Source: CAWCUK01 sp963798775 (GTDB lineage Bacteria > Bacteroidota > Ignavibacteria > Ignavibacteriales > Ignavibacteriaceae). From it: DNA of 64,000 nt. The translations under genes were made by a program, and so were the position numbers. The DNA is taken from positions 124,001 through 188,000 of the forward strand of contig CAWCUK010000003.1 in assembly GCA_963798775.1 (NCBI GenBank). Direction: 5' to 3'. Within the stretch, counting starts at the first letter, position 1. Each line of letters opens with the position of its first letter. The notes under the pieces are model-generated. The model worked only from the letters and a program-made list of their open reading frames with translations, was not told where the DNA came from and ran no database searches. Of the stretch, positions 16,815 through 26,232 are shown one piece after another.

Positions 16815-19800
16815 CTAATTATATTCATCCCAGCTTTTTACTTCTAAGCTTTTTTCGGAATATTTGCTGATAGCTTTAACTAACCGTTTAGCAACTTGGA
16901 TATTTGTAATAAGATTTATATTCAAGTCAATCGCGCGGCGCCTAATTAAATAATCATTATCAAGTTCAAACTTTTCTTCATTTTTAGGAATGTTAATTAC
17001 AAGATCGATTTTACCGTCATTAAGATAAGTAATAATATTCGGTTCTTGTTTTTCAAGCGGCCAATAAAGCACTTCGGCATCCATTCCGTATTTTTTTAGG
17101 AATTCGGCCGTTCCTTTTGTCGCGTAAAATTTTATTCCCATCGAATAAAGCAAGCGGGTTTCTTCAAGAAATTCGGCTTTGTCTTTTGGAGTTCCGGTGG
17201 AAAGCATAACGCCTTTTTTAGGAATTTTAAAGCCGGTTGAAATAGAACTTTTAAGAAACGCTTCATTCACATCATCGCCGAGACAGGCAACTTCTCCGGT
17301 TGACGCCATTTCCACACCAAGTACAGGATCGGAGCCTTTTAATCGTGTGAAAGAAAACTGAGAAGCTTTTACTCCTACATAATCAACATCAAAAGAAGAT
17401 TTATCAATTTTCGGAACTTTTTCTCCCATCATCAGTTTTGTAGCTATTTCAATAAAATTAATTTTTAGAACTTTAGAAACAAACGGAAAACTTCTTGAAG
17501 CGCGAAGGTTGCATTCAATAACTTTTACCTCGTTATCTTTTGCGATAAACTGAATATTAAACGGCCCGGTAATTTGTAGTTCTTTCGCGATTTCTTTCGT
17601 AACCATTTTTACCCGGCGCATTGTTTCCAGGTAAGTCCTTTGCGGCGGAAGAACAATTGTAGCGTCTCCCGAATGAACTCCCGCGTTTTCAACGTGTTCG
17701 GAAATCGCGTAGCAGAATAAATTTCCGTTTTCCGCGACAGCGTCAACTTCAATTTCTCTGGCTTCGGTAATAAATTTGCTGATAACAACCGGATGTTCTT
17801 TACTAATTTCAGCTGCTTTTTTCAAGATAAGCTTCCAGTTCGTCTCGGAGTTAAAACAATACTCATTGCCGCGCCGCTTAATACATAACTCGGCCTTATT
17901 AAAACAGGATATCCGACATTATCCGCGAATTCTTTTGCTTCCTGCAAACTTGTTAATTCTTTCCAGTCCGGCTGATCAACTTCAATATCATCTAAAATTT
18001 GGCTGAACTTATGCCTGTTTTCAGCGTTATCTATTTGAACCGGTGAAGTGCCGATGACTTTAATTCCCGCGTCATGCAGTTTTATCGCGAGATTATTCGG
18101 AACTTGTCCGCCCATAGAAATAATTACACCTTCAGGATTTTCTTTATCATAAATATCGAGAACTCGTTCAAATGTTAATCTGTTCAAAATAAAGCTTATC
18201 GCAAATGTCATAATCCGTACTTACGGTTTCCGGGTTACAGTTTATCATTATTGTTTTGTAATTCAGTTTACCCAGTGTCATTACAGCATTAACGCAGCAC
18301 CAGTCAAACTCAACCGATGATCCGATTCTGTAAGCGCCGCTTCCGAGAACTACAATTTGGTTTTTTTCTCCGGTTGGAATATCATCTTCTTTTCCGTGAT
18401 AAGTTAGATAAAGATAATTTGTCTGCGCGGGATATTCGGCGGCCAGAGTATCAATCTGTTTTACAACCGGAATAACATTTAAGACTTTTTCTGTATTTCC
18501 TTACATCAAATTCGCTTGAATTTGTTAAAATGCCAATCTGCAAATCGCTGAAACCATTCTCTTTGGCTTCTCGCATCAGATCTTCGGATAATTGAGTTAA
18601 GTTTTACATCTTTAAGTTTCTTTTCCGTTTCTACAATATTTTTCATCTTGTAAAGAAACCATTTTGTAATTTTTGAAAGCTCGTGAACTTTATCAACTGA
18701 ATAACCTAACTGAAAAGCTTGTGCAACGGCGAATATTCTTTTATCAGTTGGCTGCGAAAGTTCTTTATCAAGATCTTCAAATTCTAAATCGTTGCCGACA
18801 AATCCTTTCATCCCGATATCAAGCATTCGTATTGCTTTTTGCAGAACTTCTTCAAAACTTCTGCCGAGCGACATGACTTCGCCCACCGATTTCATTTCTG
18901 AACCAAGCTGAGTGCTTACCTGGCGGAATTTCTGCAAATCCCATCGAGGGAATTTTAACGCAACATAATCAAGTGCCGGCTCAAAACATGCCGAAGTTTC
19001 TCTGTGTGATAATATTTTCTACTTCATTTAACGCGTAGCCTAAAGCTAGTTTTGCCGCGATAAAAGCGAGCGGATAACCGGTTGCTTTAGAAGCAAGAGC
19101 GGAACTTCTGCTTAATCTTGCGTTTACTTCAATAATTCTATAATCATCGGAATTCGGATCAAGCGCGTATTGAATATTACATTCGCCGATAACGCCGAGA
19201 TGACGGATCAGTTTTATTCCGATTGAACGAAGCATAAAATTTTCTTGTGCGGAAAGAGTCTGAACCGGTGCGATTACAATACTGTCGCCGGTATGAATTC
19301 CCATCGGGTCAATATTTTCCATTGAACAAGTTGTAATACAGTTATTAAATTTGTCTCTTACAATTTCATATTCAACTTCTTTCCAGCCGTAAAGAGATTC
19401 TTCGATTAAAATTTGGCTTGTAAAGGAAAACGCGCGTTTGGCTTTTTCAACTAATTCTTCTTTATTTTCAACTATTCCGGAACCGAGTCCGCCGAGCGCG
19501 TACGCGATTCTAACCATTACCGGGAAACCGATTTTTTCGGCTGCGGCAACAGCTTCATCAACATTTTTGGCGGTTTTACTTAGCGCTACTTTTAATCCTA
19601 CTTCAGTTACACGTTCCGAAAATCTGTTCCGGTCTTCTGTATCTTGAATTGCTTCAACGGGAGTTCCGAGAACTTTTATATTATATTTTTCAAGAATTTC
19701 TTTTTCGTAAAGCTCAACGCCTACATTTAAGCGCTGTTTGTCCGCCGAACTGAAGCAGAATACTATCCGGTTCTTCTTTTTGAATTATCTTTTCAACAAA

Positions 19801-20017
19801 GTCTGTTTTAATCGGAACGAAATAAACTTTATCCGCAAAATTTTCAGAAGTTTGAATCGTCGCGATATTGGGATTCACAAGTACGCGAAGTAATTCCGTC
19901 TTCTTTTAATGCTTTAATTGCCTGGCTTCCGGAATAATCAAATTCACCGGCCTGGCCGATTTGTAAAGCTCCCGAGCCGAGAATTAAAACTTTTTTTGGT
20001 TTTCCTCTTTTTATCAT
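16815..20017 (-). CDS. carB: Carbamoyl-phosphate synthase large subunit (about eight frameshifts)
   Basis: The whole ~1067-residue enzyme can be read if small shifts are corrected. It makes carbamoyl phosphate from bicarbonate, ATP and glutamine-derived ammonia for pyrimidine and arginine synthesis. Visible blocks: KVLILGSGALQIGQAGEFDY, NPNIATIQTS, GGQTALNVG, ARLSRSSALASKATGYPLA, MKSVGEVMSLGRSFEE, VLGSGAYRIGSSVEFD, NCNPETVSTDYD, MGGQVPNN, YPVLIRPSYVLSG, CNLRASRSFPF, and a C-terminal MGS-like allosteric domain (GTAEFLKKYG). Frame breaks lie near 19885, 19735, 19005, 18580, 18495, 18180, 17850 and 17823; several are one extra base in a short run (for example CTTAAATGTAGG where CTTAATGTAGG restores the frame). 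Its ATG overlaps the carA stop (ATGA). All conserved blocks survive, so base errors are likelier than decay. Confidence 0.9.
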
Positions 20018-21090
20018 ATTAATGCCCTCAAAAACATGTCAAAAATAAATTCGCTGTCATCCGGCCCGGGGGAAGCTTCCGGGTGAAACTGCGCCGCGAA
20101 AAATGGTTTTGAAATATGAATAATTCCTTCGTTTGTTCCGTCATTATCATTAACAAACCATTCACGCCAATCTTCCGGCAAAGTTTCGGCATCAACCGCG
20201 TAACCGTGATTTTGTGAAGTTATATAACATCGTTTTGTTCCGGCTTCGTTGCATGGCTGGTTATGACTTCTGTGTCCGTATTTTAATTTGTAAGTATTCG
20301 CGCCTGCGGCAAGCGCCATAATCTGGCTTCCCAGACAAACTCCCAGCATCGGAATATCCGTTCTTCATCGCTTTTTTTGTATTTTCAATTGTAGTCTTTA
20401 CACATTTTAGGATCGCCCGGCCCGTTTGAAACTAAAATTCCGTTTGCTTTTTCTTTGGAAAAATCATAATCATAAGGAACACGTAGAACAGAAATATTTC
20501 TTTCAAGAAAAGCTTGAATTATATTATTCTTTGTCCCGCAATCTACCAGAACAATTTTTTTTCCGTTCCTTTTATATTCTATCGGTTCTTTTACGCTTAC
20601 TTCGGCAACAAGATTCATTCTTATTTATATCTTCAAAATCAATCTGTTCATTTTCATTCACAATAATTTTACCGAGCATAGTTCCGCTTTCGCGAAGTTT
20701 TCTTGTAAGCATTCTTGTATCAATTCCGGTTATTCCGGGAATTTTTTGTTCGTTCATCCATTCGCCGAGAGATTTTTTTGCGTCCCAATGCGAATATTCT
20801 TCAGAATAATTAGTTACGATTAATGCCCTGCAGTGAATCTCATCAGATTCAAAATTTTTATAAAGTTCGTTTTCCTTTTCATTTCCCGGCACTCCGTAAT
20901 TTCCTATTAAAGGATAAGTGCAGACGAGAATTTGTCCTCTGTAGGACGGATCGGTCATTGTTTCCGGATAACCGACCATCCCGGTGTTAAAAACAACTTC
21001 ACCGTTTGTATTCCCTTCGTATCCGAAGCTGAATCCCGAAAATTCGGAACCATCTTCTAAAACAAGTTTTGCTTTTTTCTTTTTGCTCAT
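20014..21090 (-). CDS. carA: Carbamoyl-phosphate synthase small subunit (three frameshifts)
   Basis: The N-terminal CPSase small-chain domain (LEDGSEFSGFSFGYEG, FNTGMVGYPETMTDPSYRGQ, ITGIDTRMLTRKLRE) is followed by the glutamine amidotransferase domain: VSNGPGDPK, nucleophile Cys in MLGVCLGSQIMALA, SQNHGYAVD, and the His/Glu pair in QFHPEASPGP. It supplies ammonia to CarB. The residue after C-L-G is Ser where many relatives have His. Frame breaks lie near 20615 (one extra A; removing it gives DINKMNLVAEVS), 20395 and 20365. The span is a multiple of three, so the shifts sum to zero. It is the first gene of carA-carB; a terminator-like hairpin lies in its leader, 39 bp upstream. Confidence 0.9.
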
Positions 21091-21485
21091 TCTCTCTTCG
21101 TTTGTTGTTGATAATGTTTACATAAAAAAATAGCCACTCATTGAGTGGCTATTAAATAATAGTCTCTAAAAATTTACCTGCTATAATTTCTATTAGTTTA
21201 ATTTTTTTCTTGTGCAATGAGTCTGTTCTTGATTTTAGTTTCCTAATATAAAGCAAAGAGAATATATTTTCAATTTACCATTTTACCTATTTAGTGATTA
21301 TCTTCTTTTTAGAGTAATTAAAATAGTTTTATTTTAATTGGTGATAAATAAATCACAGAAAAATTTATAATTATACGACTAAGCTGATTTATTCTGTATA
21401 AAAATGTCTAAATATTTTTGTTTTAATCCTCCCTTTGTTGCATTCCAAGCAATACAATTCTTTATAAAAATTTAAAGGAATTATT
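21091..21485. other. Intergenic region between carA and phoH: leader and divergent promoters
   Basis: 395 bp. It holds the carA leader hairpin (21124-21153) and an 8-base element complementary to it (21215-21222). The rest is AT-rich with no gene or tRNA seen. Confidence 0.6.
21124..21153 (-). promoter_or_regulatory. Terminator-type hairpin in the carAB leader (candidate attenuator)
   Basis: 12-base arms (21129-21140 and 21142-21153) form a near-perfect palindrome, AATAGCCACTCA...TGAGTGGCTATT. On the minus strand it is followed at once by seven T (21124-21130). No other minus-strand gene lies upstream before the divergent phoH gene, so the hairpin sits in the carA 5' leader, 39 bp before the start. 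Upstream in the same leader, ACTCATTG (minus strand, 21222-21215) is complementary to CAATGAGT inside the hairpin and could form an alternative pairing. The terminator shape is clear; regulation is inference. Confidence 0.6.
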
Positions 21486-22844
21486 ATGAGGTCATCAAAA
21501 ACATCCGCTAAAAAAACTCATAAAACTTTTATTCTGGATACAAATGTAATTCTTCATGACGCAAGCAGATTCAGCATTTTAAACAAAATGATGTTGTTAT
21601 TCCGCTGACTGTAATTGAGGAACTTGACCATTTTAAGCGGGGAAGCCAGGTTATAAATTTGAATGCCCGAGAATTTGCCCGTACTTTAGATACACTTACA
21701 GGCGACGCGATTTTTAACGGGGGAATTTCTATCGGCAAGGGAAAAGGAAAAGTAAGAATTGCTATATCGAAAGGAATTAGTAATGAAATAAAAGAAATGT
21801 TTAAAGAAGATACTCCCGATCATCGCATTTTAAGTGTTGCTTACGAATGGAATAAAATTAATAAAAACAAATCTACCGTAGTGCTTGTAACAAAAGATGT
21901 AAATTTAAGAATGAAGGCCAAAGCGCTCGGTATTTTAGCCGAAGATTATACAACCGACCGCATCGGCAGCGTAGAAGAGCTTTATAGCGGAAAAGAAATT
22001 ATTGAGGATTTTGATGATGATCTAATCGTTCAGCTTTTTCAAACTCCGTTTGAAATACCGGCAAAAGATATTATTAAAAAATTACCAGGCGAAGTTCTCC
22101 CCAATAAATATTATATCTTCAGAAATTCCAATCGCTCAGTTCTAGCTTATCTTGATCAAGAAATGGAAATATTTCGTAAAGTAGATAAAAATGTAACTTT
22201 TGGAATTAAGCCGAGAAACGCCGAGCAGACTTTCGCGGTTGATGCCCTAACTAATCCCGATATTCCTCTTGTTTCTTTAACGGGAAAGGCCGGAACCGGG
22301 AAAACTTTAATTGCTCTTACAAGCGCGCTTCAGATGAGGAAAAGTTACAGGCAAATTTATATCGCCCGTCCCATTGTCCCTTTATGCTAATAAAGATATC
22401 GGTTTTTTACCCGGGGATGTGCAGAGTAAAATTGAACCTTATATGCAGCCTTTGTGGGATAATCTTCGGGTTATTCAAGATCAATTCAGCGAAACGGATA
22501 AACAATACCAGATAATAAATAATATGATAAAAGATGAAAAACTTGTTATTGAACCGCTTTCATATATTCGCGGAAGAAGCCTGCAGAGAATTTTCTTTAT
22601 TGTAGATGAGGCGCAAAACCTTACTCCTCACGAAATAAAAACTATTATTACGCGTGTCGGCGCAGGAACAAAAATCGTTTTTACCGGAGATATTTATCAG
22701 ATTGACCATCCTTATCTGGATTCACAATCAAACGGACTTTCTTATTTAATAGATCATTTTAAGGGACAAAAACTTTACGCGCATATAAATTTGGAAAAAG
22801 GGGAGCGTTCCGAACTTGCGGAACTCGCAAGTAATTTATTGTAA
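21486..22844 (+). CDS. PIN-domain PhoH-like ATPase (two frameshifts)
   Basis: The N-terminal PIN domain (KTFILDTNVILHDA with the metal-binding Asp, then VIEELDHFKRG and VLVTKDVNLRMKAKALG) is fused to a PhoH-type P-loop domain: Walker A LTGKAGTGKTLIAL, then IYIARPIVPL, KDIGFLPGDVQSKIEPYM, Walker B RIFFIVDEAQNLTPHEIKT and FTGDIYQIDHPYLD. PIN-PhoH proteins are thought to couple RNA cleavage with ATP-driven RNA unwinding. Frame breaks lie near 21575 (between SRFS... and QHFKQNDVVIPLTV) and near 22378. The span is a multiple of three, so the two cancel. The ATG at 21486 follows AAAGGAATTATT. Confidence 0.92.
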
Positions 22845-22918
22845 GGCACTTGCCGAAATAAATTATTTTCGCAAATTAATAACAGATTCCTTTTTGAATA
22901 TGAAAATAGGGTAATGTT

Positions 22919-23747
22919 ATGAAACGATTTGTTGTTTGCTTCTCAATATTTTTTTCGATTTTAATATTTAACGGCTGTTTAGAGTTCCACACTTTAGTAA
23001 AAGTAAATCCCGATGGTTCAGGTACAATTGAAGAAAAATTTTTAATGAGTAAAGCTGTCGCGAAAATGATTGCCAGCCTTTCGGAATCTTTTTCCTCCGA
23101 TTCAATACAAAAGCGGGAACCGCTCACTTTATTTGATGAAGATGAAATTAAAGCCGATACGGCAAAGCTGGGCAAAAATGTAAAATATGTTTCAGGCAGA
23201 AAGCTAAGTGAAAACGGGCAGGAAGGATTTAGAGCGGTTTATAATTTTAAAGATTTAAACGATTTGCATATAAATCAAAATCCAAACAGCCAAATTCCTT
23301 TAGATGAATCCGGGAAAGTCGATTCGGTTGATAAAGAATATGTTAATTTTCAATTTATTCCGGGCGAACCCGCCAAAATAATAATTCATTTGGCGCAGAA
23401 TAAAAATGATACTTCTTCATTTAATTTTAGAAATCAATTCAGTGATTCAACTACTTTTTCCGATTCCACAATGTATAATGAAGTTGTTAAAATGATGACG
23501 GATTTGAAAATTTCACTCGACCTAAAATTAAACGGTAAAATTGTTAATACAAACGCTAGTTATGTACAGGATTCCACTATAACATTATTTAATATTGATT
23601 TTAATGAAATGTTAAAAGACCCCCAAAAAGCTGAACGAATTCAAGAAAAAGAAACCGCAAAATCTTCAAGAACTGAAAAAGATTGTTAAAGGAGTTCCCG
23701 GAATAAAAGTAGAACTTGAAGAACCGGTTACAGTTGTGTTCCAGTAG
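22919..23747 (+). CDS. Lipoprotein of unknown function (one frameshift)
   Basis: The signal peptide ends in a lipobox (LIFNGC, Cys about residue 20), so the protein should be lipid-anchored. The next segment, LVKVNPDGSGTIEEKFLMSK, is typical of a family of putative lipoproteins with an N-terminal beta-rich domain; no enzyme motif is visible. The main frame stops at 23689 (KSSRTEKDC), but the neighbouring frame from about 23655 continues QNLQELKKIVKGVPGIKVEL and ends with a stop at 23745-23747. Leu/Val spacing and content fit a natural C-terminus, so one extra base near 23655 is likely. Confidence 0.65.
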
Positions 23748-23793
23748 ATTTTTGAAAGCACGCTCTCATCCCTAATGTGTTTAAAAAATTGTA

Positions 23794-23815
23794 GCACAGA
23801 CAATCCTGTCTGTGC
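23794..23815. repeat. Small palindromic interspersed repeat, copy 1
   Basis: GCACAGACA-ATCC-TGTCTGTGC: perfect 9-base arms with a 4-base loop, preceded by TTGTA. The same element recurs at 25651-25672 and, degenerate, at 26061-26082. Confidence 0.85.
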
Positions 23816-23817
23816 GA

Positions 23818-25550
23818 TTATGGGAATGCCTGCCAACCCGCACAAGTGACGAAGGATCGTCGCCCTACAATTATTATTTCAATAACATGCATTTTTCTTA
23901 CCGCTGTATAAATTCCCGCTGTTATGCGGTAAAAATATATTCCGCTTGCAAGTCCTGTCGAGCCTTAAAATCTAGCTTATGACTTCCCGCATTTTTATAA
24001 TCGTTTACAATTGTCTCGACTTCTCTTCCCAACAAATCATAAACCTTTAAACTTACAAATCCGCTTTTGGGAATAGTAAATTCAATAGTTGTACTTGGAT
24101 TAAACGGATTGGGATAATTTTGTTTAAGATGAAAATCCGGATAATTGATAAGGCTCTATTTTCTGAAATTGAAGTTATCGCCGTTGTGCTGTCATATGAA
24201 ATTAATCTAATCGCGTCGGCGGCAACATAATCACCCGAATCGGCGGCATTAGAAATAATTATTTGATCTGTGGAATCGCCACTGAATGAAAAACTCCCGA
24301 TAAAGTTCCATTTATATTTCCCTATCGTCTGATCTACACGGACAGTATCAATTCCATCTTTATGTTTTATAATAAAAGGAGTGTCCTTGGCCCTATTTGA
24401 TGCCGCCGTCCACCATCCGAATAAATCATACTTTGCGGAAACGGGTAACTCCGGCTTAAAAAGAGCGTACTGATTTCCATTTCCCGCCGCGTTTAATTCG
24501 GTAGGAGTATCTCCCCAAAACCCCGCGATAGAAGATTGAAACCAGCCGCTTCCTATAAGTTCACATTCTTTATCGCCTGTATCTATTTTTTTATTATAGT
24601 ATGAAGGGGGAAGGAAATTAACGGAATCATTCGGTACAACCGCTAAAATTACAGGAAAGGGCGCTGAAAAGTGCTTCCTTCGGGACGGTTTATTAACTCA
24701 TTACCGACTGCCATTTGGCTTGAACCGCCGCCGTCTAAATTCATTGCTTCAACACATCCAAGCGCAATCATTTGATTCGCGAACTCGTATAAAGATAAAC
24801 CTTCACTTGCCGTGTATCTTCCGTCGGCCACAAACATAATTATATGATTATTTTCGGTAAACCCAACTGCGGTTCTTGGATCGCGGTTATTATCCCCGAC
24901 GCCCGATCCCCAAAAAACTTCCTCATCATAAGTAACATCGGCTTTATTATCTTTTACTAACAGTCGGGCCGCCGCCTATTCCGGTTAACAGTTCATAATA
25001 AGGATTTCCGTCAAGCGGGCTCGGGGCCGGCGCGGGATTTCCCTGCGCGTTCGGTATCGGCGCATCGTATTTATAAATATCAATTGGATTATTTCCGAAG
25101 TGATAAATCCAATCGATTGACATTTCCCGCGTATCTTTTATTCCGAAAAAACTCCTGGTAAGAAAATATGTTTTGCCGCTCCGGTTTACACTTTGAATAT
25201 TTTTCGCGATAACTTTATCGGGATAAACAACAGCGGAATATGGAGTTCCGGTATTTGTATCAAAAAATCCTCCGTTTACGGCGGCAATGGTATTAAATCT
25301 TTCGGAAAATGAGGTTATTCCTTCCATTCCGCCGGGCGCGGTAGTTTTATAAGGGCGCACCGCAATATTTGCCTTATTCATATCAACATCTAAATACCAG
25401 GCTTTTAAAGCGGGACTTTCCCGAACGCCTTCGTATAATTTTACGCCGTCAACAAGCCGAAGTATAATTACTTGTAATATTGGTCCAAATAATATCTTGC
25501 GCGAATAATGGAAAGGTTAAAAACAGTAATAAATAAATTATCTTTTTCAT
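23818..25550 (-). CDS. Secreted NAGPA-type phosphodiester glycosidase with type IX tail (several frameshifts)
   Basis: It starts at the ATG at 25550 with a signal peptide (MKKIIYLLLFLTFPLFAQ). The NAGPA/DUF2233 domain is clear: AAVNGGFFDTNTGTPYSAVV, GIGGGPT, MFVADGRYTASEGLSLYEFA, AMNLDGGGSSQMAV and NRPEGS. Relatives of this family remove GlcNAc from phosphodiester-linked sugars; the Asp-Gly-Gly-Gly-Ser-Ser block is the core signature. A beta-rich region (about 24590-24180) and a type IX sorting domain (NYPNPFNPSTTIEFTIP near 24119-24063) follow. Frame breaks lie near 25465, 24955, 24655, 24150 and 23970. After correction the frame ends RKMHVIE and then runs into the palindromic repeat region, stopping at 23818-23820; the usual K-M-x-x-x-x end suggests the true stop may lie near 23885. 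It may be a working gene with base errors or a decaying one. Confidence 0.75.
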
Positions 25551-25650
25551 ATTAACTAACATAAAAAAAAGAATACTTTTTAGCGATGATTATCATTTTT
25601 ATACTCCCGGAAGATTAAACAATTTTGTTTTTCTTCCTCTTAAATTCGTA

Positions 25651-25672
25651 GCACAGACAATCTTGTCTGTGC
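25651..25672. repeat. Small palindromic interspersed repeat, copy 2
   Basis: GCACAGACA-ATCT-TGTCTGTGC, identical arms to copy 1, also preceded by GTA and followed by TTTGTAA. Confidence 0.85.
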
Positions 25673-25761
25673 TTTGTAACGGGTTAACTGAATAAAAAAG
25701 CGTATTTATGATAACTCACCTTCGGGAAATGAAGTGTCATCAAAGAGAAGGACGTTTCCTA

Positions 25762-25929
25762 CGATGACGATGATCTTCCGGTCGATGACGATGATCTTCC
25801 GGTCGATGGCGTTGATCTTCCGGTCGATGGCGGCGATCTTCCCGTCGATGACGGCGATCTTCCCGTCGATGACGGCGATCTTCCCGTCGATGACGATGGT
25901 CTTCCGATTGATGACGGTGATCTTCCCGT
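25762..25929. repeat. 21-bp tandem repeat array, 8 copies
   Basis: Eight head-to-tail 21-bp units of the form CGATGRCG-N3-GATCTTCC-S-GT. Units 1 and 2 are identical, as are 5 and 6; the others differ at one to four positions. GC content is well above the surroundings. A partial ninth unit (CGGCGGGGATG) ends it. Confidence 0.95.
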
Positions 25930-26060
25930 CGGCGGGGATGATTAAAACTTTGTCGGACAGTATTAAAACTATAACGGAAATGGATAAAACTACTCCGGGA
26001 AGAGTCAAAATTTCGTTTTTCTTTTCTACAAAGATAAAAGTGGAAAGCGAAATTATTGTA

Positions 26061-26082
26061 GCCCAGATAATCTTTTATGTGC
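26061..26082. repeat. Small palindromic interspersed repeat, degenerate copy 3
   Basis: GCCCAGATAATCTTTTATGT (then GC) aligns with copies 1 and 2, with the same GTA before it and the same TTTGTAA after it as copy 2. The palindrome is partly lost. Confidence 0.65.
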
Positions 26083-26180
26083 TTTGTAATCGTATAAAAA
26101 GTGTTGGCTGTGTATGCAAACTACGTAGAGCATTTTGATAATTTTGATGTTAAAATTTGTATGGCTTCATTTTCTTTTTT

Positions 26181-26212
26181 TTAATTGTTCATTGCGAAGC
26201 CAACGCGAAGCC
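26181..26212. repeat. Direct repeat flanking the propeller gene, left copy
   Basis: TTAATTGTTCATTGCGAAGC then CAACGCGAAGCC; nearly the same sequence occurs at 28852-28881 on the other side of the propeller gene. Confidence 0.75.
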
Positions 26213-26232
26213 CTGTAATCTTGGTAACAAAT

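Larger units (their letters stand above)
25551..26232. other. 682-bp non-coding or uncertain region with minisatellite and palindromic repeats
   Basis: It contains the palindromic repeats at 25651-25672 and 26061-26082 and the GC-rich 21-bp tandem array at 25762-25929. Several reading frames run through the array (plus 25734-26138 with M-T-M-I-F-R-S heptads; minus 26008-25706 with I-D-G-K-I-A-V heptads; plus Asp-rich D-D-G-D-L-P-V heptads without a start codon). None resembles a known family and all are expected side effects of a 21-bp period, so none is called as a gene. Confidence 0.6.

Noticed and set aside
25762..25929. CRISPR array
   Set aside because: The units are contiguous tandem repeats with no spacers, and no cas genes were seen.
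25734..26138. 134-codon plus-strand frame through the minisatellite as a gene
   Set aside because: The frame follows from the 21-bp period; it has no known family, and equivalent frames exist on the other strand.
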